A stretch of DNA of 64,000 nucleotides from Acanthochlamys bracteata (lineage: Eukaryota; Streptophyta; Magnoliopsida; Pandanales; Velloziaceae), in the NCBI GenBank assembly GCA_019914995.1, contig CM034129.1, forward strand, positions 11,091,725-11,155,724, read 5' to 3'. Numbering within the stretch: position 1 is the stretch's first letter; every line of letters starts with the position of its first letter. The notes under the pieces were generated by a model. That model did not search any database and had not been told where the DNA came from. It saw nothing but the letters and a program-made list of their open reading frames with translations. Shown here in pieces: positions 46,773 to 58,225 of this stretch. The translations under genes were made by a program, and so were the position numbers.

Positions 46773-48767
46773 GAATCACATTCACATCAATGCAGCGACA
46801 ATTTGGAGCAAGAAGAACAACAAGAACAAAAAAGATGAGGATGATAGAGGAAAGAGGAAGGGCAACCGACGTAAGCGTAAAAGAAAGACAAGGAAAGAGT
46901 ACACGCAGGTCAGCATTGTCGGAAAATTCTCGGCCGTCAGGACGTGTCGAGTCTTCCTTCAAGAACAAAATCCTCTGTCAGTGCTGCTGTTTCGTCTACG
47001 CCCCTTGCATTGCCGTAAGTATGGTGCCGCCGCCGCCATCCCGACAAACCACAGCGACGGACCAGAAAATTTTTTTTTTTTTTTTTTTTTAATTTTTAAA
47101 CGCGGAAAAGAGTATCAGCAAAAAACTGACTCGATGAGTTTGATTTGACTGGGCCTGCCCATTGGACTACTACTTTTAAAACATTTTGCATTATCTGGCT
47201 AGTATAACTACTTTTTTACAATTAGGGTCTTTTGTTTTTGACCTTCTCGATACACGAAGAAGTGTTCTAATAATAAAAAGTGTATACAACTCGATAGAGA
47301 AATGTAAAATGCATACTAATAAGTCAAACATACGTATTTATCAGCTTAAAAAGTACGTATGTAAGTTAAACATACATATTTGTCATTCGTATAAGTGACA
47401 AATCTCGTACATTCGACGTTTGAAAGACGGCAGAGGAACAAGAAAGCCACCAAAAAACCAATTGCTCCATTTACCAGCACCGCCGCAAAAGACAAGACAA
47501 GTGACTAACCGATGAATACCGCCATCCTCAGCAACTCTCATCCGCGTAGTTTATGCAAGAGGCAATGACATAGATTCTGGTCGAGCCCGATACAAGGAAT
47601 GCCTTCCAGCACCACCTATCATCCTTCTTGCAAGGGGAATTGATGACTGCTATCCATATATAGAGGCTGCAAGCATTGCAAACCAAGCAGGAAGGAAGAA
47701 GCAAGCAAGAATCCAAACTATCGAAGTAGCTACACTCATACATATATACATACATACATACATACATAGGTACAAAATACTGATAGACAGATAGGTGCCT
47801 TATCCTATTACAATATCCTACTATTTGACTCTGACAATAACAAGCCTCAGCTGTACACAGCCGCTGGATTGAACCTCAGCACCCACCATCCAGCCAATGC
47901 TTTCTTCTATCTACACTCTTACACATGTCTCCTATATCTTCTCACTAACCCATTACATCTGATATTCTCGTTCCTTCTTTTCTCGACTATTGCTCCGGTT
48001 CCTTCTTCTCTCATTTATTTTTCAACAATCAAACTAGTACAACTAATTAATTAATATGCTTCACATCCCTCACCCCCTTCCCTTTCAGAACACCATTCTT
48101 CATTCCAACTTGTCATGAAATCATTGCTTGAGACATAAGAATAGAAAAAGGTTACCTCCAATCATCAAATGCTCTATTGAGGATGTTGTTTGTAATCTCA
48201 TAAGCTGCAGGTTTTTAAGAAAATAACATGAGTTAAATAAAGGCAAATTGATGGAGGGCAGAGAGGTATATGCTTGAGGAGGGCAAAGCATTTCCACACA
48301 TAAGAGGGTGCAGATTCAAGTTTCAATATGCCAAGTTTTGAACAAGAAGATGGAAAAGCTACAAGTTAGTGGTCCAAGTAGCAGAATGGATACCTTATAA
48401 AAGCCTGTGATAGAGGCCTTGCATCCCAATAACAACGTCCTGTTACTAAAGAAGATGAATTCAATTGTTAGTTTTCATATTATTCCAATAAATACGTTAA
48501 TTTGAAATGATTATGCACAAAAGCAGCATAGATTGAGAGCCAAAGGAACAAACAGTGAGGGAAGCAAGACGGAGAAAGTATCAACTATGTGCTAATTGTT
48601 TGTGTTTTGACTAGTTCAGACCCAGACATCAAGAGCATGCCAAGGAACATGTATTAGAACAGGACTTCAACATTTCGCTCAACAATGCTTCCAGACTCAG
48701 AATCTTGAATTCAGTATATGACTTAGGGATCTCTTTGATGAGCAGATAGAAAGGCGCACCCGATGTT
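46773..48767. other. Intergenic, no gene recognised
   Basis: Upstream region of the P-class PPR gene and probable 3' region of the E-class PPR gene. It holds a poly-T run (47070-47090) and a TACA microsatellite (about 47748-47768). Plus-strand frames near 46780-47150 are Lys/Arg-rich and low complexity; I do not believe they code. Confidence 0.5.
47070..47090. repeat. Poly-T run
   Basis: About 21 consecutive T bases in the spacer upstream of the P-class PPR gene. Could be a retroposition poly-A tail read backwards, but no adjacent element or target duplication was recognised. Confidence 0.8.
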
Positions 48768-50408
48768 TCAAATGCTGCCCTCCTTATTAGACCCAGTACT
48801 TCGCCGAAGCAGGAAGTGCATGAAATCTTTATCATCAGCCTCAAGTAATGCTTGACCAGCTTCCTTCACAAGTCCTCTCTGATCCATCATCTTCCGAACC
48901 TTCTCTACCCCACCCCATTCACCAACGGAGGCATAAATGTTGGAAAGCAAGACATAGTCCTCACTAGCATCCCGCCTCAACTTTTGTAGCTCTTCATTAG
49001 CGCGCTTTCCTAACTCAACATGCCCATAGTTTTTGCATGCTCCAAGCAATGTACGCCATATAATAGGATTTGGTTCGATCTTCATAACTTCTATAAACTC
49101 GAATGCTTCTTCTAGTATACCAGCACGACTGAGCATGTCAACCATACACCCACAGTGCTTAATGTTAGGCTCTATGGTGTACTCATCAGTCATCATGGCA
49201 AAGTAGCGTCTTCCCTCTTCAACCATTCCTCCATGGCTGCATGCTACCAGAACCCCAACAAAGGTGATCTCATCTGGCTTAGTTTCCGTTTCTAGCATTT
49301 CCTTGAACAAAGCTACAGAAGCTTCTGCATCACCATGGAGTGCTAACCCTCCGATGATCGAGTTCCAAGTGGAAGCATCCCTCTCCTTCATACCTCTAAA
49401 GACTCGCACAGCTTCATCTATGCTTCCGCACTTGGCATACATGTCAATCAGAGCATTTCCGGTGATTGTGCTCATAATAACACCAGAGTTACGAGACATA
49501 TTTAACAAGTCATGGTGAATCCTCTCACCAACCTCGAGCGAACCGGACTCTGCACAGGATGACAGTAAGCTTGTCATGGTGATCAAGTCAGGTTTCTCAC
49601 CTGCACTACACATCTCATCAAACAGCTTCAATGCTTTTGCATGTAATCCATACTGTACATAACCGGTAAGCATGGCATTCCATGATACTACATCCCTGTG
49701 GGGGATAACATCGAACAGCTGTCGGGCATCGTCCATATGACCGTGCTTGACGTAGGCGGTGATCATGATGTTGTAAGAGATCAAATCCTTGGAGGGAATT
49801 TGATCGAACAATTGGCGGGCGACGGTGAGCTGCCCCCGGTTGGCGCACCCGGCAACAAGGGAAGACCACGCAACAGCGTCTCTCTTGGCAGCAGGTGAGC
49901 TGAAGAGAAGGCCGCTAGCAGTCGAGAGGTTTCCGGCGTTCGCGTGGAAGTTAATGAGAGCGTTGCGAACAAAGGAGTGGGTGTGGAGACCAAGGGTGAC
50001 GGTCATTGCATGGAGCTGAGCCGCGGCAGGGGGGAGGAGGAGAACCGTACAGGCGCGGAGGAGGAAAGGAAAGGTGGAGGAGTCTGGAAAGATCACCGGA
50101 GAGCGGCAGCGCATTCGGGAGAAGACGGAGAGAGCGCGGCGAGGATGAGAGGAATGGGCGGCACCTCGGATGAGAGTGTTCCACATGAAGAGGTCGGGAG
50201 AAGGAATGCGGTCGAATAGTTGGTAGGCGTAGGTCATAGCGCCCGGAAGGACAACGGCAGCGGTGAAGAGGAGTTCACGGAGGTAGTAGGGTTCCAAGAG
50301 CAACCCACGGACTACAGCGAAGGCATGGATCTGCTTCAGAGCGCTTATGCTCCGGCACCGCTTCCATAGTCCGCCGCGGAAACGCTTGCTGCCGCACTTG
50401 CGCAGCAT
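48768..50408 (-). CDS. E-class PPR protein (At5g15300 type)
   Basis: An intronless 546-residue PLS-class PPR protein. Start WKRCRSISALKQIHAFAVV and end LVKEAGQALLEADDKDFMHF match Arabidopsis At5g15300 closely, including NIKHCGCMVDMLSRAG and PNPIIWRTLLGACKNYGHVE. Repeats span about 45-430; the E motif follows and there is no DYW domain. Such proteins take part in organellar RNA editing with a separate deaminase. The 5' third is strikingly GC-rich compared with the neighbours. It lies next to the At5g15280-like gene in the same order and strand as I recall for Arabidopsis chromosome 5. Stop is in the sequence 48768-48770. The C-terminal residues after about 520 are variable. Confidence 0.93.
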   Translation of the reverse strand: MLRKCGSKRFRGGLWKRCRSISALKQIHAFAVVRGLLLEPYYLRELLFTAAVVLPGAMTYAYQLFDRIPSPDLFMWNTLIRGAAHSSHPRRALSVFSRMRCRSPVIFPDSSTFPFLLRACTVLLLPPAAAQLHAMTVTLGLHTHSFVRNALINFHANAGNLSTASGLLFSSPAAKRDAVAWSSLVAGCANRGQLTVARQLFDQIPSKDLISYNIMITAYVKHGHMDDARQLFDVIPHRDVVSWNAMLTGYVQYGLHAKALKLFDEMCSAGEKPDLITMTSLLSSCAESGSLEVGERIHHDLLNMSRNSGVIMSTITGNALIDMYAKCGSIDEAVRVFRGMKERDASTWNSIIGGLALHGDAEASVALFKEMLETETKPDEITFVGVLVACSHGGMVEEGRRYFAMMTDEYTIEPNIKHCGCMVDMLSRAGILEEAFEFIEVMKIEPNPIIWRTLLGACKNYGHVELGKRANEELQKLRRDASEDYVLLSNIYASVGEWGGVEKVRKMMDQRGLVKEAGQALLEADDKDFMHFLLRRSTGSNKEGSI

Positions 50409-50707
50409 TTTCAGTTCAGAAATTTAAAAATACAGATATATGCATGTCCAGTTCACAACTTGCTCAAGCCAGAAGCATACACTAATACGCGTAATATAAA
50501 ATGGAAGGAAAATTATAACCTGAACAATTTTCCCTGTAAAAACTATGAGATGTTGCTTCTGGTGACCAAACTGCACATACATACATCATCAAAGTTTTAA
50601 CACTTTTAGGATGTTATATGGGCAGTAGGTAAACCAGTCTTTCTGGTATCAATTGAATTACATATCATTATCATCAGATAGATCGGATACAGAGAGCATT
50701 CTCAAAG
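50409..50707. other. Intergenic spacer
   Basis: About 300 bases between the E-class PPR start and the CYP704B stop codon, both on the minus strand. It must hold the PPR promoter and the P450 3' end; no motif stands out. Confidence 0.4.
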
Positions 50708-53394
50708 TCATGATCTTGGAGAAACATGAACCTTCAAGCCATGGGCCATTGAAAGAATGGTCATCATGCGGTACTCGACGGGATGGTTAGGTAACAGCTT
50801 GAAGGTGAAGAACCTGCAGAGGATGGCAAGGGCCATCTTCATCTGAAGGAACGCCGAGTCTTTTCCTAGACAAATGCGAGGTCCAGCCTGCCAAACAAAA
50901 CATATGTATGTCATGAAATAAGCACAGCTTGCAACTATATATCTTTTTTACCTAAAGGACAGAAGGTGGTTGCTGCTCCTCACCTGGAAGGCCGTGAACC
51001 TGAAGGGTGAAACGTTCAGGAGGAATCCATCCTTGAACCACCTCTCCGGACGAAAGGTCGCAGCATCAGGCCCCCAGTTGTACGTCATCCTTCCCATCGA
51101 GTAGGGCACATAAATAATCAACCCGCCTGCTTTCACATGGGTGCCATCTGGCAACACGTCATCCTTCAATACACCCTTGGGGTCCTAATAGTCATGCAAT
51201 GCACACAATTACTGGATCGACCACTTAAGTTGACAGGAAGGAAATTTACGATGAATGATGTGCATGGATGAGCTAATAAAACAGCATATGTTTACCTGTG
51301 GAACTGCAGGGTACAAGCGGAGAGTTTCTGTGACCGCTGCATGCAAATAAGATAGTCTTCCCAGTGAATCATAGTTCAAGAGGCCAGCAAACTGCACGAC
51401 CCTCCTGTTGAAAGATGCGGCATCCTCAGGATTGTACTCCACTAATGTCAAATTCTCTTCCTTGGATCTTTCTTCTTCAAAGGCCTTTAGGTCTGCATAG
51501 AGCTTCTCTGCTACCCTTGGATGTGTCATAACCATGTATATGAACCATGAGAGGGTTGTTGCCGTAGTGTCTCTCCCTGCAATCACAAAGTTGAGGACCA
51601 CATCCCTGAGACTTTTGTCATCACTAAAATCACTCCCAATTTCCTCCCCTAGCTCAATGAACCTCGATAGGATGTCATGCTTCATCTGCATTCACAATAT
51701 ATTACATTCATATCTGGTCATGCTAATATGCACTAGAGAAGCAAAACACGAATTTGCAACAAAAGCCTTCATAATCCATTTACGTCCTAGCCCTCTGAAC
51801 TTAGACAGGTCAGATAGTCACTGAGTACTGCAGAATTTATTTGCCAAAAGATATATAAAAGAACTAGGGAAAAACACACATGTAGGGCTCGAGTAAAAAT
51901 ACTTATAAACTCTAACAAAATTTTCATTGCACCAATTGTCTACAAGATCATGTGAACAACAAGAGCGAATGTGTCCCTAATCTAGTACAACTACAACAAC
52001 AAACTCAGCATTTATCCCACTTGAGTGGGGTCGGCTATATGAATCCGTGTCTCTCATTCCGTTCGATTATACACCAGATGTCCTAACTAATGTACACCTG
52101 AAATTGGTTGTGTCATGCAAAAGTGTGTGTCCTGGTAGAGGACAAGCCGGTTTCACTTGGAATGTAAACTTTAATCTAACTCAACAAGCTGTACCAAATT
52201 CCTGACTTATAGATGCATAATGTCAACTAAAAGTGTCAACTAAAGCTTCCTAGTTGAATCCTAATACCAGCCTGTAAGTTGATCTCTTATCTCCTTGTAA
52301 TTTCTCAGGAAATAGTAATACCTCAACTGCTATATAAATTATACAGAACTTTGAAGTTACCATGGAACTACTGAATTTAAGCCACAAGTTTACCTTATCA
52401 CCAGAACTAGTTTCACGTGTTGCCTTAAACTCGGCTTTTCTTCTTTGGATCACACCATATGTGAACTCATCAATGACCTTGATGCTTTGTTCAAGAAGTG
52501 CTTCAGAGCCTACATGAAGAAAACTCTTGATCTTCCAGAAAGGATCAATAAATCTAAGAGTCACGATGATATTGGCTGTGTCAAACGCATTTGCAAAGTT
52601 ATTTTCAGGAAGGTGTGGAGATAAAGTCCCAATTTCAACTCCAAATCCCACCTTGCAAATTGAATCAAATGTCATCCTCAAGAATAAATCCTGCCACAGG
52701 ATCATCCATGCATCATTTTTCATTTCCTATCAGCTATAAAACGCAAAAGCCTGAACAGAAGAAAGGACACTAAGTACCTGCATATCTACTGCCAGGTTTT
52801 GCTGAGATGCATGGTATAACATAGAGGAAAGTGTAAGAGAATAATCTCTGAAAACTATGGTACTAAAATCCCTGAGATTCTTAGAAGCAAACTCAAAGCT
52901 GGCTGTCTTTCTCTGCTTCCTCCATATATCCCCATCCGCATTAAAGATTCCATCTCCAAGCAACACATCCATGTAAGATCTATATACCTCTCCCTTTAAT
53001 TTTATAGAACATAGATAAGCAAACAACAACTACAACAGAAAAGTAGATCTTTGAAAGAAGCGTAATTTACCTTCGGATAATTGGAGAAGTTGGTCTTTAG
53101 GACATGCTCCACATTTGCCGGGTCTGCAATGTAAGTGTAAGTCGTGAAGGGCAGGGGCACAGTGATGGTTTTACACTTGGACAAGTACTCAGCCAGCCAG
53201 TCATGCATTCTGTTATAGTTCTTCAGCAGCTCGATCGTTGCTCCCAGGATGGGCCACGTCTTGGGGCCTATCTTACCCCTTTGGTTCCATCTATGAATCA
53301 GTATCCATGAAAAGAGTGCTAGAGAGAGTGTGAACCATTTGTAAGAGTCCAATGTTTCTGCAGATAACAAAGGAACTTTGATTGGGTCTTCCAT
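50708..53394 (-). CDS. CYP704B: CYP704B cytochrome P450, fatty-acid omega-hydroxylase
   Basis: Six exons on the minus strand: 53394-53071, 52993-52778, 52690-52394, 51685-51296, 51184-50984 and 50887-50708, all phase 0, giving 535 residues. An N-terminal ER anchor (about 18-35) precedes GPKTWPILGATIELLKNY. It contains the I-helix AGRDTT (315-320), the K-helix ExxR (E399, R402), the FRPERW motif and the heme loop AGPRICLG with Cys482. The blocks NFSNYPKGEVYRSYMDVLLG and VGFGVEIGTLSPHLPENN match rice CYP704B2 and Arabidopsis CYP704B1, which omega-hydroxylate long-chain fatty acids for pollen sporopollenin and anther cutin. No key residue is missing. Intron 3 (51686-52393) carries a SINE-like fragment. 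A dead partial copy is at 41213-41960. Confidence 0.95.
51975..52110 (+). mobile_element. Au-like SINE fragment in CYP704B intron 3
   Basis: Contains ACAACTACAACAACAAACTC followed by TTTATCCCACTTGAGTGGGG and TCGGCTATATGAATCC, a motif that recurs in many plant genomes at the 3' end of Au-type tRNA-derived SINEs. Only the conserved block can be identified; both ends and a target duplication are unclear. Confidence 0.45.
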
Positions 53395-54044
53395 GTAGCA
53401 CCACGGAATATGCTAACAATGCCAAGACTTCAATTGATACAGAAAATGAACTTATAAGGCTTCTGTATGCACTGCAGTTGCAATGTGGGTGAGAAGTAGG
53501 GGCCAGCAAAGCTGGTTACTTGATGCTATCTTGGTGTGACTTGAATGGTATGATATCATTCTTTTGGTGCTTCAGACCTAACTAATTGGAGGGGCTTTTC
53601 GTCAATACTTGCGAGCATCAGCTAATTCCATAAACTTTAGAATCTCAAATCATGATTCCAGAAGAAACAGATTTGCTTAGAAAGTAGTACATCTATATTA
53701 CAAGCATATATTTGACACACTTGCATGAGTACAACTTGTAATAACTTAAGCCACTTAGCTGTTTCAAATTGCCTAGTTAGTTAAACACAAACAAAATAAT
53801 GCAAGTAATAGCTCTAACTCTTGGTTAGCATTACTTCAGAACCAATTATCTCGCCAGCATATCATCTTATCCAACAACCCAAAGCCTAAAAGGTAGAAAT
53901 CTTATGGATATCAATTTAATGTACCAGAAATGAACGAATAGAAATGACTATGATGGTCAAGGAAGCCTTAACCTTTATGCAAGTAGAGTATGTCCTAGTT
54001 AGTTGATTTTGCTGAAAATTTGTGCAAATGAGGACAACCAAACT
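53395..54044. other. Spacer between CYP704B and TPR-SET gene
   Basis: CYP704B promoter and TPR-SET 3' region. It recurs in diverged form at about 41961-42589. Confidence 0.6.
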
Positions 54045-55760
54045 TTACTCTGGGCTTTCTAACACATTCTCAAATAGAGCTCTCATGGCATGTGTCTTCA
54101 TCAGCTTCCCATAAACTCCTCTTCCCAATCTCAAAGCTTTCTCCATATCTGCTGCTGCATTTCCACCCATCATAACAGCTCTAAGACTGCCATTTCTTTT
54201 AAGCATCTGCAACAGCACCTTCAGAACTCTCTCATCTCCTCCCACCGCCTCTGACACACTCTCGACCACTGCCATTTCTGCAGGCAGCTTGCTCCGCCAT
54301 CTCTTCATCACATTTTCTGACTGATAAGCTGCAGAGTAAACAGCCCAGAAAGAGGCTCTGAGAAACCCTTTCTTCCTTTGCTTCTTGGGAAATCTTCTCA
54401 GTTTGTCCTCTAATCTTGCAACCATGTCTCCAAGATCATGAGTTTCATCTTTAAGCGCCACAAAACCATCTTTTTCATCACCATCTTCTTCTTCTTCAAA
54501 CAAGCATCTCTGACAAATACAATGGAACCCCCACTTGTTGGACATTTCTCTCCGTCTCTGTAATGGAGTCAAGACATCAAAGTAAGGTAATGTCATCTCC
54601 TCCTCGGCGGCCATGCTTCTCGATGCGTAGATCACCAGCCAGTTACCTACATGTAGCCGTCTGGCATTAGGCGCACAAGAGTGGTTCACGAAGGACGGAA
54701 GGATCCACAGCCCCACCCCTGCATAGGCACTGTTGTTCTGGCTAATCTGTTCATCCTCTGTCAAGCAATTGACGTCCAACACCTTCATGATCCTCTCAAC
54801 ATCCATTACAGGTTTCTCTTCGGCAGCAGCTGCTTCTTCTTGGTTGGCATCAGAGGTACTTTCAGAATCTAACTTGAAGACATTGATGTCAGGGACTTGA
54901 AGAAGAGATTCGTCTTCTTCTTCTCCGGTGGAGAGAGTGTTAAGAAGCTGAAGCGTTCTACTGGACTCTTCAGCTGCGAGGAGAACTCGATTGACCAAAT
55001 CCTTCCACATCACCATGCGCGCGCTCTCACCAATATCATCCCCGCCCCCGCATGGAAGCAGGCCTCTTCCCGTAGCGACTGCCTGAGCGATCACGAGAGG
55101 TGTTCCAGCATCAATGGCTTTGGTAATGAAAAGGCCTCGGCCACTGAGCTCCGATCTCCTAATCTCAACGGGACCGATGTACTCGGCAATGTCTTCTGGC
55201 AGGTTGCCCTTGAGAACCCATTGAGAGAGATCAAGGGCTCCCGTCTTTGACTGGGATTCCAAACGGCGGCTTCGATCCAATAGCCGGCGGAGGCTGTCGT
55301 GTTCTTCTGGGGATGATTGGAGGGCTCGGCGGAAGCATAGGGAAGCCTGAGAGTAGCGATGGAGATTGAGGAGGGATTTGCCCTTGCAGATTAAGGATTT
55401 GGAGTGGTCGGGGTTGATTCGAAGAGCGGCGTCACAGTCGTTGAGGGCAGCGGAGTGGTGGAGGAGACGGAGGTGCACGTCGGCCCGATTGGCGAGAGCG
55501 GAGCAAAGCAGGGATTCATATCTTTTCGCATTGTTGCTTTCAGATTGTTGCTGGAGAAGAAGAAGAAGAAGTTGGGAGATGTGTTTGGAGTAGAGTAGAA
55601 TGTATGCTTTCCAGTCTCCTCTGAGGACCAGCTCCGCCGCCATGCACCGCAGTCTACGAGCTTCCTGCTCTTCTTGTAGTACTTCTCCTTCATCTGTGGC
55701 GGTGAAAGCAGCGACTTGGTCGATCATCGTGGCCATTGTTCTCGATGGATCCAAGCTCAC
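54045..55760 (-). CDS. TPR and SET domain protein (SMYD-like)
   Basis: An intronless 571-residue protein. Residues about 40-165 carry TPR helices (SALANRADVHLRLLHHSAAL, SLICKGKSLLNLHRYSQASL). The SET domain runs from about 196 to 400: GPVEIRRSELSGRGLF (SAM-binding GRG at 207-209), a long acidic insert (270-320), SFVNHSCAPNA (NHSC at 359-362) and LPYFD (Y393). A post-SET cysteine cluster GFHCICQRC (411-419) follows, then a charged C-terminal helical part. This layout resembles plant TPR-SET proteins such as At1g33400 and SMYD lysine methyltransferases. Substrate unknown. Start M1 and M9 are both possible. Its 3' end is duplicated at 42590-42950. Confidence 0.88.
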   Translation of the reverse strand: MSLDPSRTMATMIDQVAAFTATDEGEVLQEEQEARRLRCMAAELVLRGDWKAYILLYSKHISQLLLLLLQQQSESNNAKRYESLLCSALANRADVHLRLLHHSAALNDCDAALRINPDHSKSLICKGKSLLNLHRYSQASLCFRRALQSSPEEHDSLRRLLDRSRRLESQSKTGALDLSQWVLKGNLPEDIAEYIGPVEIRRSELSGRGLFITKAIDAGTPLVIAQAVATGRGLLPCGGGDDIGESARMVMWKDLVNRVLLAAEESSRTLQLLNTLSTGEEEDESLLQVPDINVFKLDSESTSDANQEEAAAAEEKPVMDVERIMKVLDVNCLTEDEQISQNNSAYAGVGLWILPSFVNHSCAPNARRLHVGNWLVIYASRSMAAEEEMTLPYFDVLTPLQRRREMSNKWGFHCICQRCLFEEEEDGDEKDGFVALKDETHDLGDMVARLEDKLRRFPKKQRKKGFLRASFWAVYSAAYQSENVMKRWRSKLPAEMAVVESVSEAVGGDERVLKVLLQMLKRNGSLRAVMMGGNAAADMEKALRLGRGVYGKLMKTHAMRALFENVLESPE

Positions 55761-57017
55761 TAGCTATAAAGCTACAGTGCGTGTGACGAAGATTGAATCT
55801 AATTGAATAATAGATCTGATATAGATCTGAGATGAGATAAATTAGATATGTGACCGAAATGGTAAACAACGGTCGACTTGCGATTCGCAAGAGGAGTTTG
55901 CTATTGAATTTTATTATTATTATTTTTAATTTGTTATTTTTTAAAGTATATTATATATTAACGGCTACATAGAGACTAAGAATTATTGACCAAGTCAAAC
56001 TCTCTCAATTCTGTTATAAACAAACAAACAAATAAAGAAGATGGAGAAGGAAAGCTCAACTGAGCGTCGACAAAGTCAACTCAGTTGTAGTCGGTCAACT
56101 CTCCGTCGGTCGGCCATCGATCTCCTTCGTTCATCTTCTTCCAGCTCCCTCAGGTTGTCATCTCCATCACTTCGTTTCATATACGCTGCCTTCTGAATCA
56201 AGCAAGCAAGGATGTGACCATGGCAATTTGAACAAGAGAGAGGAAGACAGTATCTACACAGTAGCACCAGGCAGGTACTATAATCTGGAAGGAAATGACA
56301 CAACTAAAACTCACTGGAAAATGGACGACTGCCGAGATCAATGAGGTCTGTAATTCTCTCCCTGCTACGTGATGTCTGAAGAGTGAACAAATTTGATGGA
56401 AATATCTGATACATTTTGGATTTGATGATGTACCGGCTATGGATCTTTGCCCGATGCATGCATGAAGCTTGCATCATCATGAGATCGTGCCTAATAAAGG
56501 AAGCTGTTTCTACCTCTAGTTGTTGTTAGTTTTTCTTGTATTTACAAGACGTGTAACATAGTCGGTCTGTTGTGAATTCTGATTCATGAGTGCGTTGTAT
56601 AAGACGTTACCGAGCTACGGCCAACCACTTCAGAATTAATATATTTATACTTATAATTACATATTTATTTTAATATTTAGTTAATAAATATTGAGTTATT
56701 AAGTTTATTAAATTAGAATCTATTTGATCTGATTCAAATAAAAGTATTGATTCATTTCTAAGAAATTAATTATTATTTATTTAAAAATTATTTTTAAATC
56801 TTTCTACTATTAATTAGTTTAATTTAGAAGTTCAGTATTATAGTTTTTGTTCTTCTCGTTTTCAGTCGGCAAACGTGCCAGCAGTGTGTTGAGTGGGTTT
56901 CTTTCTATGTCAAGTTCATTTGTCAGTAGAAAAGAGTGCTGTTTTCTTATTCTTCAGAAGAACAAAACAAACTTTTAATTAACGTAGTTTCACTTTGACT
57001 CGCTTACGGAAGTACCA
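55761..57017. other. Divergent intergenic region
   Basis: Separates the TPR-SET gene (minus) from the J-like gene (plus). It includes very AT-rich parts (55900-55960 and 56630-56830). No conserved exon is convincing. Confidence 0.45.
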
Positions 57018-57023
57018 CACGTG
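57018..57023. promoter_or_regulatory. G-box upstream of the J-like gene
   Basis: A palindromic CACGTG about 165 bases before the start codon. Plant bZIP factors, including ER-stress factors, bind ACGT cores, which would suit an ER chaperone-like gene, but a single site is weak evidence. Confidence 0.3.
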
Positions 57024-57186
57024 ATCATAATAACCATCATTAAAATTGCTATACGATTTTTGGGGAAAGTATATCGTTATGTATATAAATAATTATTAGG
57101 ATCTGATAAATAAAAATCACGATTAATTTCCTTCTTCTTCATCGCTCTCGTTTAATTTGCGAAGTTAAACGAGCCAGACACCAATC

Positions 57187-58085
57187 ATGGAGCGCTCCGG
57201 AGCAAGTAATAGCGGCGGAGGCGGCGGCAGAGAAAAAGGACCTCCCGCTGCTGCGGTGGCGCCTAATTGCTTAGGTGTGGTGAAAAAGTATCGTTTGCCG
57301 GCGGCTCTGTTCGCTATTGGGCTCGTCTTCCAGCTCTTCGTCCTCCCTGCCTCTTTTCCTCCATCGCACTACCAAGGTAAACACGCAAAACACTTAAAAC
57401 CGGTCTAAGTGATGATCTATCATCTATTAACTAAGAACTATACTCTCTAACATATTATTGATTTCTATTTTCATCAATCAAAATTTAAACGATACCGCAA
57501 TGGTGTTTATCTCTACAGTGCTTGGCTTGCCGGGTTTCGCAACCATCGAGGAGATCGCTGCAGCCTACCAGAAACTCCTCTTTAAATGGTATTCTTAATT
57601 ACTCCTATATCAATTCCTTTCTTATGCAACTTGTTACTGAATCTACATTGTAACTGGTCATTTCAATTTTCATGTCATTAATGAAGTCTGTAATGTAGTG
57701 TATGCTTCATACAAGCTGAGATGCAAAGGTTTCTATCTTTTATTAACTTACTAAGCTATCTGTATATAATAAGTGAGAATAGGTGCACATCGCCCCTTAT
57801 ACGCGCATCAGCGCGGTTCCACCGGTACAAAGCTCTAAGTCCGATATTCACTTTTAGAAACTTAAGTTAGTAACATTCTCACAAATTTTTAGCTCGATCT
57901 GATCATGAATCAACCTTCATCCAATTCTTCATCAAGATGATAAAAAAAAAACTTCAAAACATGTATATTGTCTTCATCTGTCATCTTATTAAGAAGTCAG
58001 ATGAAGATTGATTCGTGCTGAAATATATGAGCACGTTCTCAACTCATAATTTTTCATATTTAACGGTAGAGATCGAATTTGGAGA

Positions 58086-58139
<54 letters not shown>

Positions 58140-58178
58140 ATATGTATATATGTGAGGGTGATGTACGCACATCTCCTC

Positions 58179-58225
<47 letters not shown>

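Noticed and set aside
46771-47150. Lys/Arg-rich plus-strand frames upstream of the P-class PPR
   Set aside because: Purine-rich, low complexity, no conserved motif, and in the promoter and leader of the PPR gene.
50708-53394. Assignment of the P450 to the CYP86 family
   Set aside because: The blocks around NYPKGEVYRSYMDVLLG and VGFGVEIGTLSP are those of CYP704B rather than CYP86.
56076-56303. Minus-strand frame upstream of the TPR-SET gene
   Set aside because: No conserved motif and unusual composition; probably chance.
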